50,866 nt of DNA, from contig NVUB02000152.1 in NCBI GenBank assembly GCA_002401775.2, forward strand, positions 1 to 50,866. Direction: 5' to 3'. Below are positions 25,312 through 35,400 of this stretch, piece by piece (the stretch's first letter is position 1; each line of letters opens with the position of its first letter). The position numbers and the translations under genes were made by a program. This stretch comes from Ectothiorhodospiraceae bacterium (GTDB lineage: Bacteria > Pseudomonadota > Gammaproteobacteria > SZUA-152). A model generated the notes under the pieces. That model saw only the letters and a program-made list of their open reading frames with translations, was not told the origin of the DNA and did not search any database.

Positions 25312-25838
25312 TATTTGTCACCTTCATTATTGCTGTCATCACCACCAGCACCTAATTCGTTGGATAATGAAGCCATGGCTTCCGTGTTACTTAAAATATC
25401 TTCCAGTACATTTTCAAGTTCTTCTGAGCGGTCAGCTTTGCTCAATAAATCTCGTAATTTATCGCGCGTTTCCATTAGTTTTTTCAACGGCTCAATTTGG
25501 TCGACAATTTTATGTGGCTCAAAGTCTTCCATGCTATTGAACTCAAGGTTAACGCCCATTTCACTGCCGTCGTCACTCATCGTATTTTGAACTTTCAAAT
25601 CGAGCTTAGGTGCCGTTTTCTCCATGATTTCATTGAAGTTATCACGATCTATCTGTGAAAACTTTCTATCCTTGAGTGATTTCTTGTTTTCCGTGTTATC
25701 ACCGGAGTAATCGCCCATGACACCCATCACAAATGGCAATTCTTTTTCGCTAACAGCGCCATTAGTTTCTACGTCGTAGGTAATGTGTACACGAGGTTTG
25801 CGTACCCGTTTTAATTTGTCATGTATGCTATCGGCCAT
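25311..25838 (-). CDS. tssB: TssB contractile sheath small subunit
   Basis: About 175 residues starting at [20 protein letters not shown]. This ATG follows GGAGG with eight bases between, a strong ribosome binding site that decides it over a start five codons upstream. Conserved features are [40 protein letters not shown] and the C-terminal helical region [20 protein letters not shown]. The tail is acidic and Gly/Asp-rich. It forms the sheath protomer with TssC. Confidence 0.97.
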   Translation of the reverse strand: MADSIHDKLKRVRKPRVHITYDVETNGAVSEKELPFVMGVMGDYSGDNTENKKSLKDRKFSQIDRDNFNEIMEKTAPKLDLKVQNTMSDDGSEMGVNLEFNSMEDFEPHKIVDQIEPLKKLMETRDKLRDLLSKADRSEELENVLEDILSNTEAMASLSNELGAGGDDSNNEGDK

Positions 25839-25910
25839 TGTGAAATCCTCCATCTTCCTATCAATTGATTTTTAACTGTTTGATCTGTATGTATTTTAAT
25901 GCTTATGATG

Positions 25911-27026
25911 TCAGTCGTCGTTTGTTTTGACACCCGTTAATGAGCTATAGGTTGTGCGAGAAGACGAGTCGGGAATTAACTCGTTCATCAGCTCATCGAG
26001 ATTCATATCTCCCCATTTTACCGCTTTATCAAGCACATATGAAATCGGCGAGTGGGGTTCCGTTTTTCGGAAGTATTCAGATAGGCTCGCCAATTGCCTG
26101 AAAGCATCCTGGCGAGAGGTCGGGGCACCGTTTAGCCCTGTTTTTGGCGCTACGGTATCTGTCGTTAGTTCGGTTATTTCAGAATCATTCGGTGGTTCCT
26201 GGGGTTCAGGGGCCACAGGGAACTTGTGCTTCGCAATATGGTTTATTGCACCCAGTGATTCCTCGAGAAGCTCAATGATTTTACTGGTTGCAGGGGCGTC
26301 AAGGCTTCCACAGTGTTCGAGTAACAACGTACTAATGGCCCGGTATTCAGTCAGGCATGCGTTAATGTCGCTTTGTAAGGCAACAAAGTATTCTGAAGAA
26401 GACTGTTCAACGACATTTTCAATATCCTCCATACTAAAGCCGACTTTTGACGTCTGCTCAGAACGGCTGTTATTATCTGAAATCCTTGTAATGTCAATGG
26501 CTTGTTTGTATTGCCAAAGACTGAATGGGCCTGGGTGAATATCGTCAGTAATATGAGTACTGCGAATGGGAGCCAACAACACGCCTTCTGATCCTTCACC
26601 ATTGAGCCCGGAAATAGAGGCTACGCGCGTTTCAATGCCATCTTCATCGGGGGCGGGGAATAAACCGTCGTGCCAATAGTGCTTGATCAATTGCCGAATA
26701 AGCGCGAAGCCATTCCGCAAGCCCGCATATCCAGATTTTCTGATTAATGCCTCGGTATACCAGCACGCAATTTCGAGGTCTTTGGATTCTGACGCTAAAA
26801 TGGTCGGTGCCAAGGTTAATATTTTGCTCCAGTTTTCCTGGGCCTCACTGCTACCGCCATCAAACATACTATTACGTTCAGCGGCCCTGGCTGAATTGCG
26901 CGCGTCTTTGATCTCTGCGTAGAGTGAAGAAGCTGAGGGATTTTCCCTGAGATCAACACCCACCGGGCTATCTTCTGATATCGGTTCAAGTAATGTGTTG
27001 ATGTCGATTAAAATGGGTGACGACAT
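25911..27026 (-). CDS. tssA: TssA assembly protein
   Basis: A 371-residue protein with the ImpA-type N-terminal domain: LLEPISEDSPVGVDLRENPS, LAPTILASESKDLEIACWYT, LIRQLIKHYWHDGLFPAPDE and ISGLNGEGSEGVLLAPIRS. TssA organises baseplate and sheath polymerisation. The C-terminal part has RQDAFRQLASLSEYFRKTEP and PISYVLDKAVKWGDMNLDEL, the short C-terminal type that forms ring-like oligomers. It is the first gene of the minus-strand core operon, facing the divergent tagH operon. Confidence 0.95.
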   Translation of the reverse strand: MSSPILIDINTLLEPISEDSPVGVDLRENPSASSLYAEIKDARNSARAAERNSMFDGGSSEAQENWSKILTLAPTILASESKDLEIACWYTEALIRKSGYAGLRNGFALIRQLIKHYWHDGLFPAPDEDGIETRVASISGLNGEGSEGVLLAPIRSTHITDDIHPGPFSLWQYKQAIDITRISDNNSRSEQTSKVGFSMEDIENVVEQSSSEYFVALQSDINACLTEYRAISTLLLEHCGSLDAPATSKIIELLEESLGAINHIAKHKFPVAPEPQEPPNDSEITELTTDTVAPKTGLNGAPTSRQDAFRQLASLSEYFRKTEPHSPISYVLDKAVKWGDMNLDELMNELIPDSSSRTTYSSLTGVKTNDD

Positions 27027-27824
27027 TCGTACTTCTCCTGCAACTCCGCATATTGGGGAGCTTGTACACCAAAGAACTTTCGGGAATGGTTACGAAACAT
27101 TCAATTGCATCATTTAAATTGAGGTGTGATCATGGGTTATAGGGGTGTTACACGGTCGTTAAGGTATAAGTTGAGTAGTGAAACAAACAACAAATTTACC
27201 TGTTTTTAGTATCAATTTCTGTGAAATATTCCCGTTATGTTGAGAAAATTTAACCACTTAACCCCATTTTCTACTGCTATCTATAGGGTATCACAGAGTT
27301 TAAGTAAAGTTTTGAAGCGCAAAACCGTGTGTATTTGTTGATATTACGGCAATAAAACATAATTTAATGCGGATTATTTGTCTTTTATTGGTTTAAAAGG
27401 CAAAAAACACACTAAATCATCAAATGAAGTCAGGCGCATGGGCCGGTACTCTGTTTGGCACAATGTTTAGCACAATGTCTGGCACTAGGGCTGGCACAGA
27501 CTCCGAAACTCACGGAAATGGTGTGAGAGTCCGCAAAACCTGTGGAGAAAGCCCTTCTACATCCTTATAATCTCCTTCATCTACAATGTGGCGGTACTAA
27601 GTGTGGCGGTGCTAAGCATTTGTTAATTCTACTGATTAAAACAGTGCTGCGCGTTATTTAATCAGAATCATCCTACATTTTTGTAGCGTTTTGTGCAGTA
27701 TGACCACTTTCAACGCATTTACGGCTTAAAATGAATAATACCGGTGTGCAATCAGGTATATTGAGCCATTAGGCGTGGATGAGTACGCTCAGTGACGTCG
27801 TTTCAATATTAAGGTTTTTTGTAT
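27027..27824. promoter_or_regulatory. Divergent regulatory region between tssA and tagH
   Basis: About 800 bp without a convincing gene, AT-rich near tssA and more mixed near tagH. It contains a tandem pair of 15-base repeats of the form TGTGGCGGTRCTAAG (27587-27601, 27602-27616), an inverted repeat CTGATTAAA/TTTAATCAG with a 16-base spacer (27632-27640/27657-27665), and several GGCACA/GGCACT copies around 27458-27502. These are candidate binding sites for a regulator of both T6SS operons. I could not fix -35/-10 elements with confidence. Confidence 0.5.
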
Positions 27825-29405
27825 ATGCCACTTGCCATTACTATTTTAAAATCACCTCAACATGTGAAAAATAGTCAATCTCAACTCACATTTTCAGAGA
27901 ATGGGGGGACGTTGGGGCGTGGCCCTGATAATACCTGGGTGCTTGATGATCCGGATAAATACATGTCGTCGGTCCACGCCCAGATCAGCTTTGACAATGG
28001 CCAATACATGCTGACTGATTTAAGTACCAATGGCACTTTTATCAATGAGGCCGCCGAACCACTCGGCAGTGGTAATACGGTTGCACTCTCTGAGGGTGAC
28101 CATTTTGGGATTAGTGACTATGAGTTTATTGTCAACTTGAGCGGAGCCGCTCCGGCGCAGAATGGCTTTTCTAGCCACGCTAGTGATCGTGGCCCATTTT
28201 CAACGATGAGTGCATCCGAGCTTAGTGGGGCTGACAGTGGAGCAAACAGTGGAGCGGGTAGTCAGGTTTCCCTACAGAATGATCCGTTCGGCGCAGGCAG
28301 CAATAATTTTGTCCCTATCGCTGATGCAATGTCTGGCTTTGATGCCGCTGAAACGGATCCGTTAGCCGCCTTTGATCAAGCAGACTCCAGACACAGTCCC
28401 CCGGTTCATGAAGATCCGTTTGCCAGCAATAGCATGGCTGGCCACGGTGGAACTATTGACGATGCCATCAGCTGGCCTGCGGCCAATATGGAATCAAGTA
28501 TGATTCCAGATGACTGGAATGAAGATAACCAGAATGAAAAGCGTCCGTCACCAGTAATGCCACAGACTGCCAAAGTTGAATCATTAGACGAAACTTCTGA
28601 TAGTCAAAATATCTATACAGAGGCATTAACCACATTAGAAAATGAATGCCTTTCTTTACAAGAAGAAAATAAAAAACTGTCTACTCAGGTTATTAAACTC
28701 AAACAATACATTAAAAAACATAATTTAGTGAAAAACAGTGCGAGCACGGTAAGTAATGCAAGCACAGTAACCAGTAAAGCCGAAACAATATCGCATCGTG
28801 AACTTAATCAAACAGACAAAACGTTAATGGAAGCACTCGGTTTTATGGACAAAAACCTGAGCAAGGAAAAAACCAAAGAAATAAGTGCGACGGTTGGCTA
28901 TTTTGTACGAGAAACCCTAGAAGGGATGATGCGTGTTCTGAGCTTTAGAAAGAAAATCAAAGAAGAATTCAGAATAAATGTCACCACTATACAACCCGTA
29001 GAGAATAACCCATTAAAATTTTCGGCCAACATTGATGATGCAATGGAAAACATGTTTATTAAAGATAATAACGCCTATAAAGAACCCATTGAGGCCGTTC
29101 GTGAAGGGTTTCAAGGCATTGCAGAACATCAAATCGCTGTGCTTGCTGGGATGCAGGCTGCATTCCGAGGAATGCTGGAACGGTTTGATCCGGAAACACT
29201 CGAAAAAAGATTTGAAAAATACCAGTCTTCCCGTTTGATAAAAATCGGCAAAAACCGGAAACATTGGGATTCGTATAAAGAATATCACGCGGAGTTGGCA
29301 GAAAATGTGGATGACTCCTTTCAACACCTGTTTGGGTACGACTTTGTCCAAGCCTATGAAGAACAGATGCAACGCCTGGTGATTTCACGAAAATCGACGA
29401 AATAA
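27825..29405 (+). CDS. tagH: TagH, FHA-domain protein of the T6SS
   Basis: About 526 residues starting at MPLAITILKSPQHV, with AAGG upstream; the TTG two codons earlier is less likely. The N-terminal FHA domain shows GTLGRGPDNTWVLDDPDKYM, SSVHAQISF and LTDLSTNGTFIN, which are the phosphothreonine-binding residues. A long low-complexity Ser/Asp/Ala-rich linker (about 110-270) and a coiled coil (LENECLSLQEENKKLSTQV) follow. The C-terminal T6SS FHA-associated domain ends with SRLIKIGKNRKHWDSYKEYH. In the threonine-phosphorylation pathway, PpkA phosphorylates this protein to trigger assembly; PppA reverses it. First gene of the plus-strand operon. Confidence 0.95.
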   Translation: MPLAITILKSPQHVKNSQSQLTFSENGGTLGRGPDNTWVLDDPDKYMSSVHAQISFDNGQYMLTDLSTNGTFINEAAEPLGSGNTVALSEGDHFGISDYEFIVNLSGAAPAQNGFSSHASDRGPFSTMSASELSGADSGANSGAGSQVSLQNDPFGAGSNNFVPIADAMSGFDAAETDPLAAFDQADSRHSPPVHEDPFASNSMAGHGGTIDDAISWPAANMESSMIPDDWNEDNQNEKRPSPVMPQTAKVESLDETSDSQNIYTEALTTLENECLSLQEENKKLSTQVIKLKQYIKKHNLVKNSASTVSNASTVTSKAETISHRELNQTDKTLMEALGFMDKNLSKEKTKEISATVGYFVRETLEGMMRVLSFRKKIKEEFRINVTTIQPVENNPLKFSANIDDAMENMFIKDNNAYKEPIEAVREGFQGIAEHQIAVLAGMQAAFRGMLERFDPETLEKRFEKYQSSRLIKIGKNRKHWDSYKEYHAELAENVDDSFQHLFGYDFVQAYEEQMQRLVISRKSTK

Positions 29406-29491
29406 TCATTGTTGCTTCGACGCTAGCTTAACTTTATAACCGTATCTCAATAACAGCATCTACATTTAACGCGAATTACAGAAGGATTTCC

Positions 29492-30043
29492 ATGTCTTTA
29501 CCTCATCTCATTAAATCTACAATGATTTTATTAATGGCTTTAATCACGCTGATTTTGAGCGCCGCATGTACCACCATGAATACCAAAGTGGGAGGAATGT
29601 TAAATCTTGACTCCGACCTTAAGATTAATTTTTTGGTCGAAACCGATATCAACCCGGATGACAACCAAACCCCCTCACCCTTAATACTGCGGATGTACCA
29701 ATTGAAAGCACCGACCGCTTTTAACAAAGCGAACTTTATCGACATCTATGAAAAAGACACCGAAATTTTGGGCAGTGAATTAGTGTCCCGGAAAAAACTG
29801 AAACGCATTAAACCCGGAGAAAATCACGAAACCCGTTTTGTTTTAGACCCGGAAACAAAGTTTGTGGGGATTTATGCTGAATTTTTAAAATATAAAGACG
29901 CCGACTTCAAACTGATAATTCCTATCGCCCAAACGAACGTCTTTAGTTCTACTGCTGACGTGAAAATATCGATGAATAAATTAATTTTGGTACAAAAAGA
30001 AACGCCAGTCTTTGAAGAATCTGGTAGCGAAGAAGAAAATTAA
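29492..30043 (+). CDS. tssJ: TssJ outer-membrane lipoprotein
   Basis: A 183-residue lipoprotein with lipobox LSAAC after a hydrophobic signal peptide. The mature domain has the transthyretin-like TssJ pattern: KINFLVETDINPDD, SPLILRMYQLKAPTAFNKAN, FIDIYEKDTEILGSELVSRK and AEFLKYKDADFKLIIPIA. It anchors TssM to the outer membrane. Placed between tagH and tssK as in many T6SS clusters. A strong hairpin overlaps its stop codon. Confidence 0.95.
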   Translation: MSLPHLIKSTMILLMALITLILSAACTTMNTKVGGMLNLDSDLKINFLVETDINPDDNQTPSPLILRMYQLKAPTAFNKANFIDIYEKDTEILGSELVSRKKLKRIKPGENHETRFVLDPETKFVGIYAEFLKYKDADFKLIIPIAQTNVFSSTADVKISMNKLILVQKETPVFEESGSEEEN

Positions 30044-30065
30044 TCAAATGATTAATTTTCTTCTT
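30030..30065 (+). promoter_or_regulatory. Perfect 17-bp hairpin over the tssJ stop codon
   Basis: AAGAAGAAAATTAATCA and its exact reverse complement are separated by only two bases, with the tssJ TAA inside the left arm. No T-tract continues past it, so full termination is unlikely; it may tune expression or mRNA processing between tssJ and tssK. Confidence 0.6.
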
Positions 30066-30138
30066 ACATGAACAAACCCCACTGTTTTTCAGCGTAAAAC
30101 TTTTTTAGCGTAAAACAATAAAACTCAGGCAGGATTTT

Positions 30139-31473
30139 ATGTCATTAGATAATCGAGTCATTTGGTCAGAAGGGATGTTTCTTAACCCTCACCATTTCCA
30201 ACAACAAGAAAGATATATCGAACGATACATTAATGGCAAAAGTTCTGCTTACGGCGCCTACGGTTGGGGTCTGCACCACGTCGAAATTGATTTGGAGTTA
30301 CTTAAATTAGGAAAAATATCCTTAATCAGCGCAAAAGGGGTGTTTCCAGATGGTACGCCTTTTAGCTTACCAGACCTTAATGATCCCCCGCCAGTATTGG
30401 AAATACCCGAAAATACTCAGGATCAAATAGTTTACCTCGCACTACCGGTAAAGCGTCCAGGTGCAGTGGATGTTCTTGGCAAAGATGATGCCCAGGGACT
30501 GGCACGGCATTACTCGGTCACGCAAAGTGTACGAGACATTTCCATAGAGAGTGGCGAAAATGTCGACCTCTCTGTCGGTAAGCTCAGGATGCGCTTATTA
30601 TTAGCGTCTGATGATATGAGTGGATACTCGGGTATTGGCATCTTTCGAATATCGGAAATCAGGGAAGACAAAAATACATTGCTGGATGATCAATATATCC
30701 CGACATGCTTCGATTGTCGTGCCTCCTTAAAACTGTCCGGTTTTCTCTCCGAGTTGACGGGGCTACTGCATCATCGCGGAGAATCCATTGCCGGTCGTCT
30801 GGCAGACATACAGCGTGGAGGGACGGCAGAAATTGCAGATTATATGTTACTGCAATTGGTTAACAGACTTGAACCATTGACGACTCACCTATCCAAAATG
30901 CAAGGCTTGCATCCCGTTGCGCTCTATTCCGAAGTCCTTCAAATGGTTGGTGAGTTATCAACATTCGTTGTCAAAAATAAACGTCCTCCATCATTTCCAT
31001 CTTATATGCACGATGACCTGCAAACATCATTCGCACCGGTAATGAACACGCTTAGACAATGCCTCAGCATGGTCTTTGAACAGGCGGCAACCGCGCTTTC
31101 CCTGGTCGAAAAGAAATTTGGTATTAGAGTGGCACAAATTACTGATCGCTCATTAATAGAAGATGGAATGATTGTATTAGCGGTGCGAGCAGATTTACCT
31201 GAAAATAAAATCAGAACACTTTTTCCTGCCCAGGTAAAAGTAGGGCCAGTCGATCGTATTCGACAGCTCGTCAATGCCGCAATGACGGGAATACCCTTAA
31301 AGCCACTGGCGGTTGCACCCCGTCAAATTCCCTATCATTCGGGATACAGCTATTTTGAACTGGAACGCAACAATACGTTTTGGAAAGAACTTTCTCAGTC
31401 AGGCGGTCTTGCCTTACATGTGGGTGGTGATTTCCCAGGATTGGAAATTGAACTATGGGCAATCCGGCAATAA
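30139..31473 (+). CDS. tssK: TssK baseplate-to-membrane connector
   Basis: A 444-residue protein with the TssK signature from its N-terminus: VIWSEGMFLNPHHFQQQERY, AYGWGLHHVEID, GVFPDGTPFSLPD. The mid part includes LQLVNRLEPLTTHLSKMQGL and HPVALYSEVLQMVGELSTFV. The C-terminal domain contains RIRQLVNAAMTGIPLKPLAV and ends ALHVGGDFPGLEIELWAIRQ, as usual. TssK links the baseplate to TssL/TssM. It has a clear AGGCAGGA-type ribosome binding site. Confidence 0.98.
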   Translation: MSLDNRVIWSEGMFLNPHHFQQQERYIERYINGKSSAYGAYGWGLHHVEIDLELLKLGKISLISAKGVFPDGTPFSLPDLNDPPPVLEIPENTQDQIVYLALPVKRPGAVDVLGKDDAQGLARHYSVTQSVRDISIESGENVDLSVGKLRMRLLLASDDMSGYSGIGIFRISEIREDKNTLLDDQYIPTCFDCRASLKLSGFLSELTGLLHHRGESIAGRLADIQRGGTAEIADYMLLQLVNRLEPLTTHLSKMQGLHPVALYSEVLQMVGELSTFVVKNKRPPSFPSYMHDDLQTSFAPVMNTLRQCLSMVFEQAATALSLVEKKFGIRVAQITDRSLIEDGMIVLAVRADLPENKIRTLFPAQVKVGPVDRIRQLVNAAMTGIPLKPLAVAPRQIPYHSGYSYFELERNNTFWKELSQSGGLALHVGGDFPGLEIELWAIRQ

Positions 31474-31512
31474 TGCGTAGCCGCATAACCTGGAATCAGT
31501 CAGGAGTGAATA

Positions 31513-32472
31513 ATGTCTTCGGATAACTCAGACAAAACCGTTTTTAGACAACCCGTCAACAAAGGCGATGGCACTGTCGTGCGACCAATGCCGGGCGGAA
31601 GAGCGCCAAGCAGTCAAACAGAAGTCCCAAACACGCCCGTGACTCCACCGCCCAATAGAGAATTATTGAGCGGAAATAATCCTGAGCCTAAAGCGAGTTT
31701 CAATGTCGGCAATAACACCCATCATATTACTCGATTAGATGTTGGGTCTATCAAGGCACAATATAGTATAAATCCCCTGGTTAATTTTGCCACCATACTG
31801 ATCGCCGTATTCTCTAAAACCCGGGAAACCGTCAGCCATGCAAACGTAGGTGGCTTGCATCAACAACTCGTCACTGAAATTAAATCGTTCGAGGAAAATG
31901 CAAAAGAAGAGGGCGTTTCACCTGAAATCATACTCGCTGCACGCTATATATTATGTACGGTGCTTGATGAAGCGGTATTACACACCCCCTGGGGAACAGA
32001 AAGCGCTTGGACGCAAAGAACATTATTGAGTGTGTTTCATAACGAAACAGAAGGCGGTGAGAAGTTTTACTTAATATTGGACCGAATGAAAAGCTCACCC
32101 GCCGAAAATATCGATATTCTTGAACTTATGTATATCTTCCTTAGCTTGGGCTATGAAGGGAAATATCGTTTTGTGCATAACGGCAGAGAGTTATTGGCGC
32201 AAATTCGTGATGATATTTTTCATATAACCCGAAATGTTCGAGGTGAATATGAGCGGACTCTATCGCCGAGCTGGCAAGGCTTGGGTAAAGGTCGAAATAC
32301 ACTCACCCATTTTGTACCATTGTGGGTAATTGCCGTCGTAGTTAGCGGAATAATGGTGTTGAGTTATTCGGGATTGCGGGTTTGGATGCATGAGTCAACA
32401 GCCGAGGTCGCCAATCAACTCACCGAAATATCCAATAACGACTTTACAAAAAAAAGTAATAGCGTCAAGTAA
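31513..32472 (+). CDS. tssL: TssL (DotU/IcmH-like) inner-membrane protein
   Basis: A 319-residue protein with a variable Pro-rich N-terminus, then the DotU domain: NPLVNFATILIAVFSKTRET, ILAARYILCTVLDEAVLHTP, WGTESAWTQRTLLSVFHNET, YIFLSLGYEGKYR. One C-terminal membrane segment (WVIAVVVSGIMVLSYSGL) anchors it with the domain in the cytoplasm. There is no fused peptidoglycan-binding OmpA domain. It forms the inner-membrane complex with TssM, whose gene follows after 14 bases. Confidence 0.96.
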   Translation: MSSDNSDKTVFRQPVNKGDGTVVRPMPGGRAPSSQTEVPNTPVTPPPNRELLSGNNPEPKASFNVGNNTHHITRLDVGSIKAQYSINPLVNFATILIAVFSKTRETVSHANVGGLHQQLVTEIKSFEENAKEEGVSPEIILAARYILCTVLDEAVLHTPWGTESAWTQRTLLSVFHNETEGGEKFYLILDRMKSSPAENIDILELMYIFLSLGYEGKYRFVHNGRELLAQIRDDIFHITRNVRGEYERTLSPSWQGLGKGRNTLTHFVPLWVIAVVVSGIMVLSYSGLRVWMHESTAEVANQLTEISNNDFTKKSNSVK

Positions 32473-32486
32473 ACCTGAGTATACAC

Positions 32487-35400
32487 ATGAAATCCGTCAT
32501 TAATTTTTTCAAAAATAAAATTGTTATCTCGGTGATAGGGCTTATTGTTTTATCGGCGCTCACCTGGTTTGTTGGCCCTGAGTTTAAGTTTGGCGAGAAT
32601 AATTATTCCCCACTAGCAGGAGAAACCGCTAGACTGCTCACCATTATAGTGATGATTGTTTTATGGGGTGCCAATAATTTACGGGTCAGGCATCAAGACA
32701 ATAAAAACAACGAAGCACTTGTCAATGCCATTCAGGATGCACCGGAAGAAACTGCAAATAACATTATTACGGATCAAACATCGGAGGAAATGCAACAAAT
32801 AGGTGAGCGTTTCGCTCACGCATTAGCCACCCTCAAAAAATCCAAAATAAAGGGTGGCGGTAAAGTTAGAGTACTTTATGAACTACCGTGGTATATCATC
32901 ATCGGCCCCCCTGGATCGGGTAAAACAACCGCCTTAATCAATTCCAGCCTGGAATTTCCCCTTGCAGATCAATTTGGCAAAGGGGCATTGCATGGCGTAG
33001 GCGGCACACGGAATTGTGACTGGTGGTTTACCAATGAGGCGGTGCTCATCGATACCGCTGGAAGATACACGACCCAGGACAGTCATAAAGTGATTGATAG
33101 TGCTGCCTGGGAAGGGTTTTTATCACTGCTTAAAAAACATCGGCGAAGAAGGCCCATCAACGGCGCTATTATTGCCATTAGCTTACAAGACCTGTTAACG
33201 CAAACCGAAGAAGAAAGGACCACACACGCCAATACGATACGTTCACGCCTTGATGAGTTGATGGATAAACTTGAGATTAGATTTCCCGTTTATTTAATGT
33301 TCACCAAATGTGACCTGATAGCTGGTTTCACGGAATTTTTTGATGATATGGGCAAAGAAGGGCGTGAACAAGTGTGGGGTATCTCGCTTCCTAATGCACC
33401 GAAAAACTCACAAACACCTGATTTTGAATTTTTAGATCAAGAATATAAACACATTATTAAGCGTTTGTATGAAAGAGTCTTGCCGAGAGTTCATCAGGAA
33501 AGTGACCCAAAACGCCGGGCCGCCATTCAGGGGTTTCCACAGCAAATGGAAAGCCTTAAAGTGATTGTTGAACAATTTACACAACAAACATTCATCAAAA
33601 ATCGATCCAATTTCCAGCCTTATTTGCGGGGTATCTATTTTACCAGTGGCACTCAGGATGGAACCCCTATCGACCGACTAATGTCGTCAGTATCATCAAA
33701 TTTTGGCTTTAACCGGGAAGTTATGGCTCCGGCCTTCCGCCAGGGAAAAAGTTATTTTTTAAGTCATTTGTTTCGAGAAGTGATTTTTCCCGAATCTGAA
33801 TTGGTCGGTTCAAACCGGCGCTATGAAAATATAATTACCTGGTCTAAAAGAGCAGCGTATGTCGGTATGACGGGTATTGCCGCCGTCATGTCCCTTAGCT
33901 GGGCGGGAAGCTTTACCCGGAATGAAATGTATATGCAGGAAGTCGCCTCCTATGTCGACGATTTTTCAGCAGAACTCAAAAAACATAACGTCCGATCAAG
34001 TGATGTCTACAACACGTTACCTGCATTAAATGCTTTGCATAAGGCCAGTGCCGTTTATGACCAAGAGCAACACCCATGGTTAAGCGCTCTAGGCATGTAT
34101 GATAGCAACGTAGATGATGCAGCCAATGAAGCCTATGAGACTCAACTCAAAAAATTATTCTTACCCAAACTGTTAAAACAACTGGAAATCTATTTAAAGC
34201 GGGGAAACCGAGGCGGGGATCTATACAGCACCTTTAGAACTTATGTCATGTTTAAGCAGCTGGAATATATGGATAAGCAGCTTGTAACCGAATGGTTTAC
34301 TGAAACCTGGAAAAGAGAATTAAAAGGAGAAATGACCGCTAAGGCGCAGTTGTTAAATCATCTTGAAAGCCTGCTAAGCCTAGAGTTGGAACCACAACAA
34401 CTCAACAAGTATACCCTTTCCTCAAGCAGAGCCATTTTGCTTCGGGTTCCCATCTCACAGCGTATTTATGAACGTATTCGTGTCAACCCGACTTATACAC
34501 AAGAAATCGATTTATTGAATGAGCTTGGTGAATCAGTACGTGAAAGTTATATTGCCAGCACAGAAGTAAAAGACAGCCTGTCTTTACCGGTGTTGTTTAC
34601 AAAACAAGGTTATGACGACCTGGATTTATCGAAAGACTCCGATGTTATCGCCAGTATTGTTGATGAAAAATGGTTGTTATACGGCACTAAAGACGGAGAA
34701 AAAAGCACGGCTAAATACTCAAGCGATGACCTTGACGATATCAGTAAAAAAGTTAAAAGCCATTACCTGTCTGAATACAGTGTCTATTGGACAAAAATAT
34801 ACGAAGTATTAAAGGTAAGCCCGTTTAAAAACCTGAGACACGCCAATGATGTGTTGACTACTTTTACCGACCCTGTCTATTCACCACTTCAATCGATCCT
34901 TGAGGTGGGCTCCAATAACACCCAGCTTTCTATTCAGTTAGCGGCAAACCTGGCTGAGGACAATCAAGAGGGCGTGGCCGGAAAATTAAGCAGTCTGGCA
35001 GCCTCCAAAGTCAGTTGGACACGGATTGATCGTGAATTCAGGAGCATCAACAACTTACTCCGTGAATCCTCTAAAAAAGCAGCACCAATAGGTGCGATCC
35101 TAGAAAAAATAACGCAACTACAGATATTTGTTAATGAAATAACGCTGTCTCCTGACCCGGCAAAAAAATCTTTTGACGTTGCTAAACTTCGTTACCAAAG
35201 CGGAACGGGTAATCCAGCGTCCGCATTACGTTCGTACGCTAAAAATATGCCTAAACCGGTTAAACGCTGGTTAACCACACTGGCTGATGAAAGCTGGCGC
35301 GTGATACTTCAGTCAGCCCATCAGTATGTTAATTCCGAATGGGAATCTACCATTTACCGCCCTTATAAACAGGCAATATCAGGCCGTTACCCGCTGGATG

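Noticed and set aside
27458-27502. Possible sigma-54 promoter from TTGGCACAATGTTTAGCA
   Set aside because: The GG and GC doublets are one base too far apart and the -12 element lacks TTGC; no sigma-54 activator gene is in the window.
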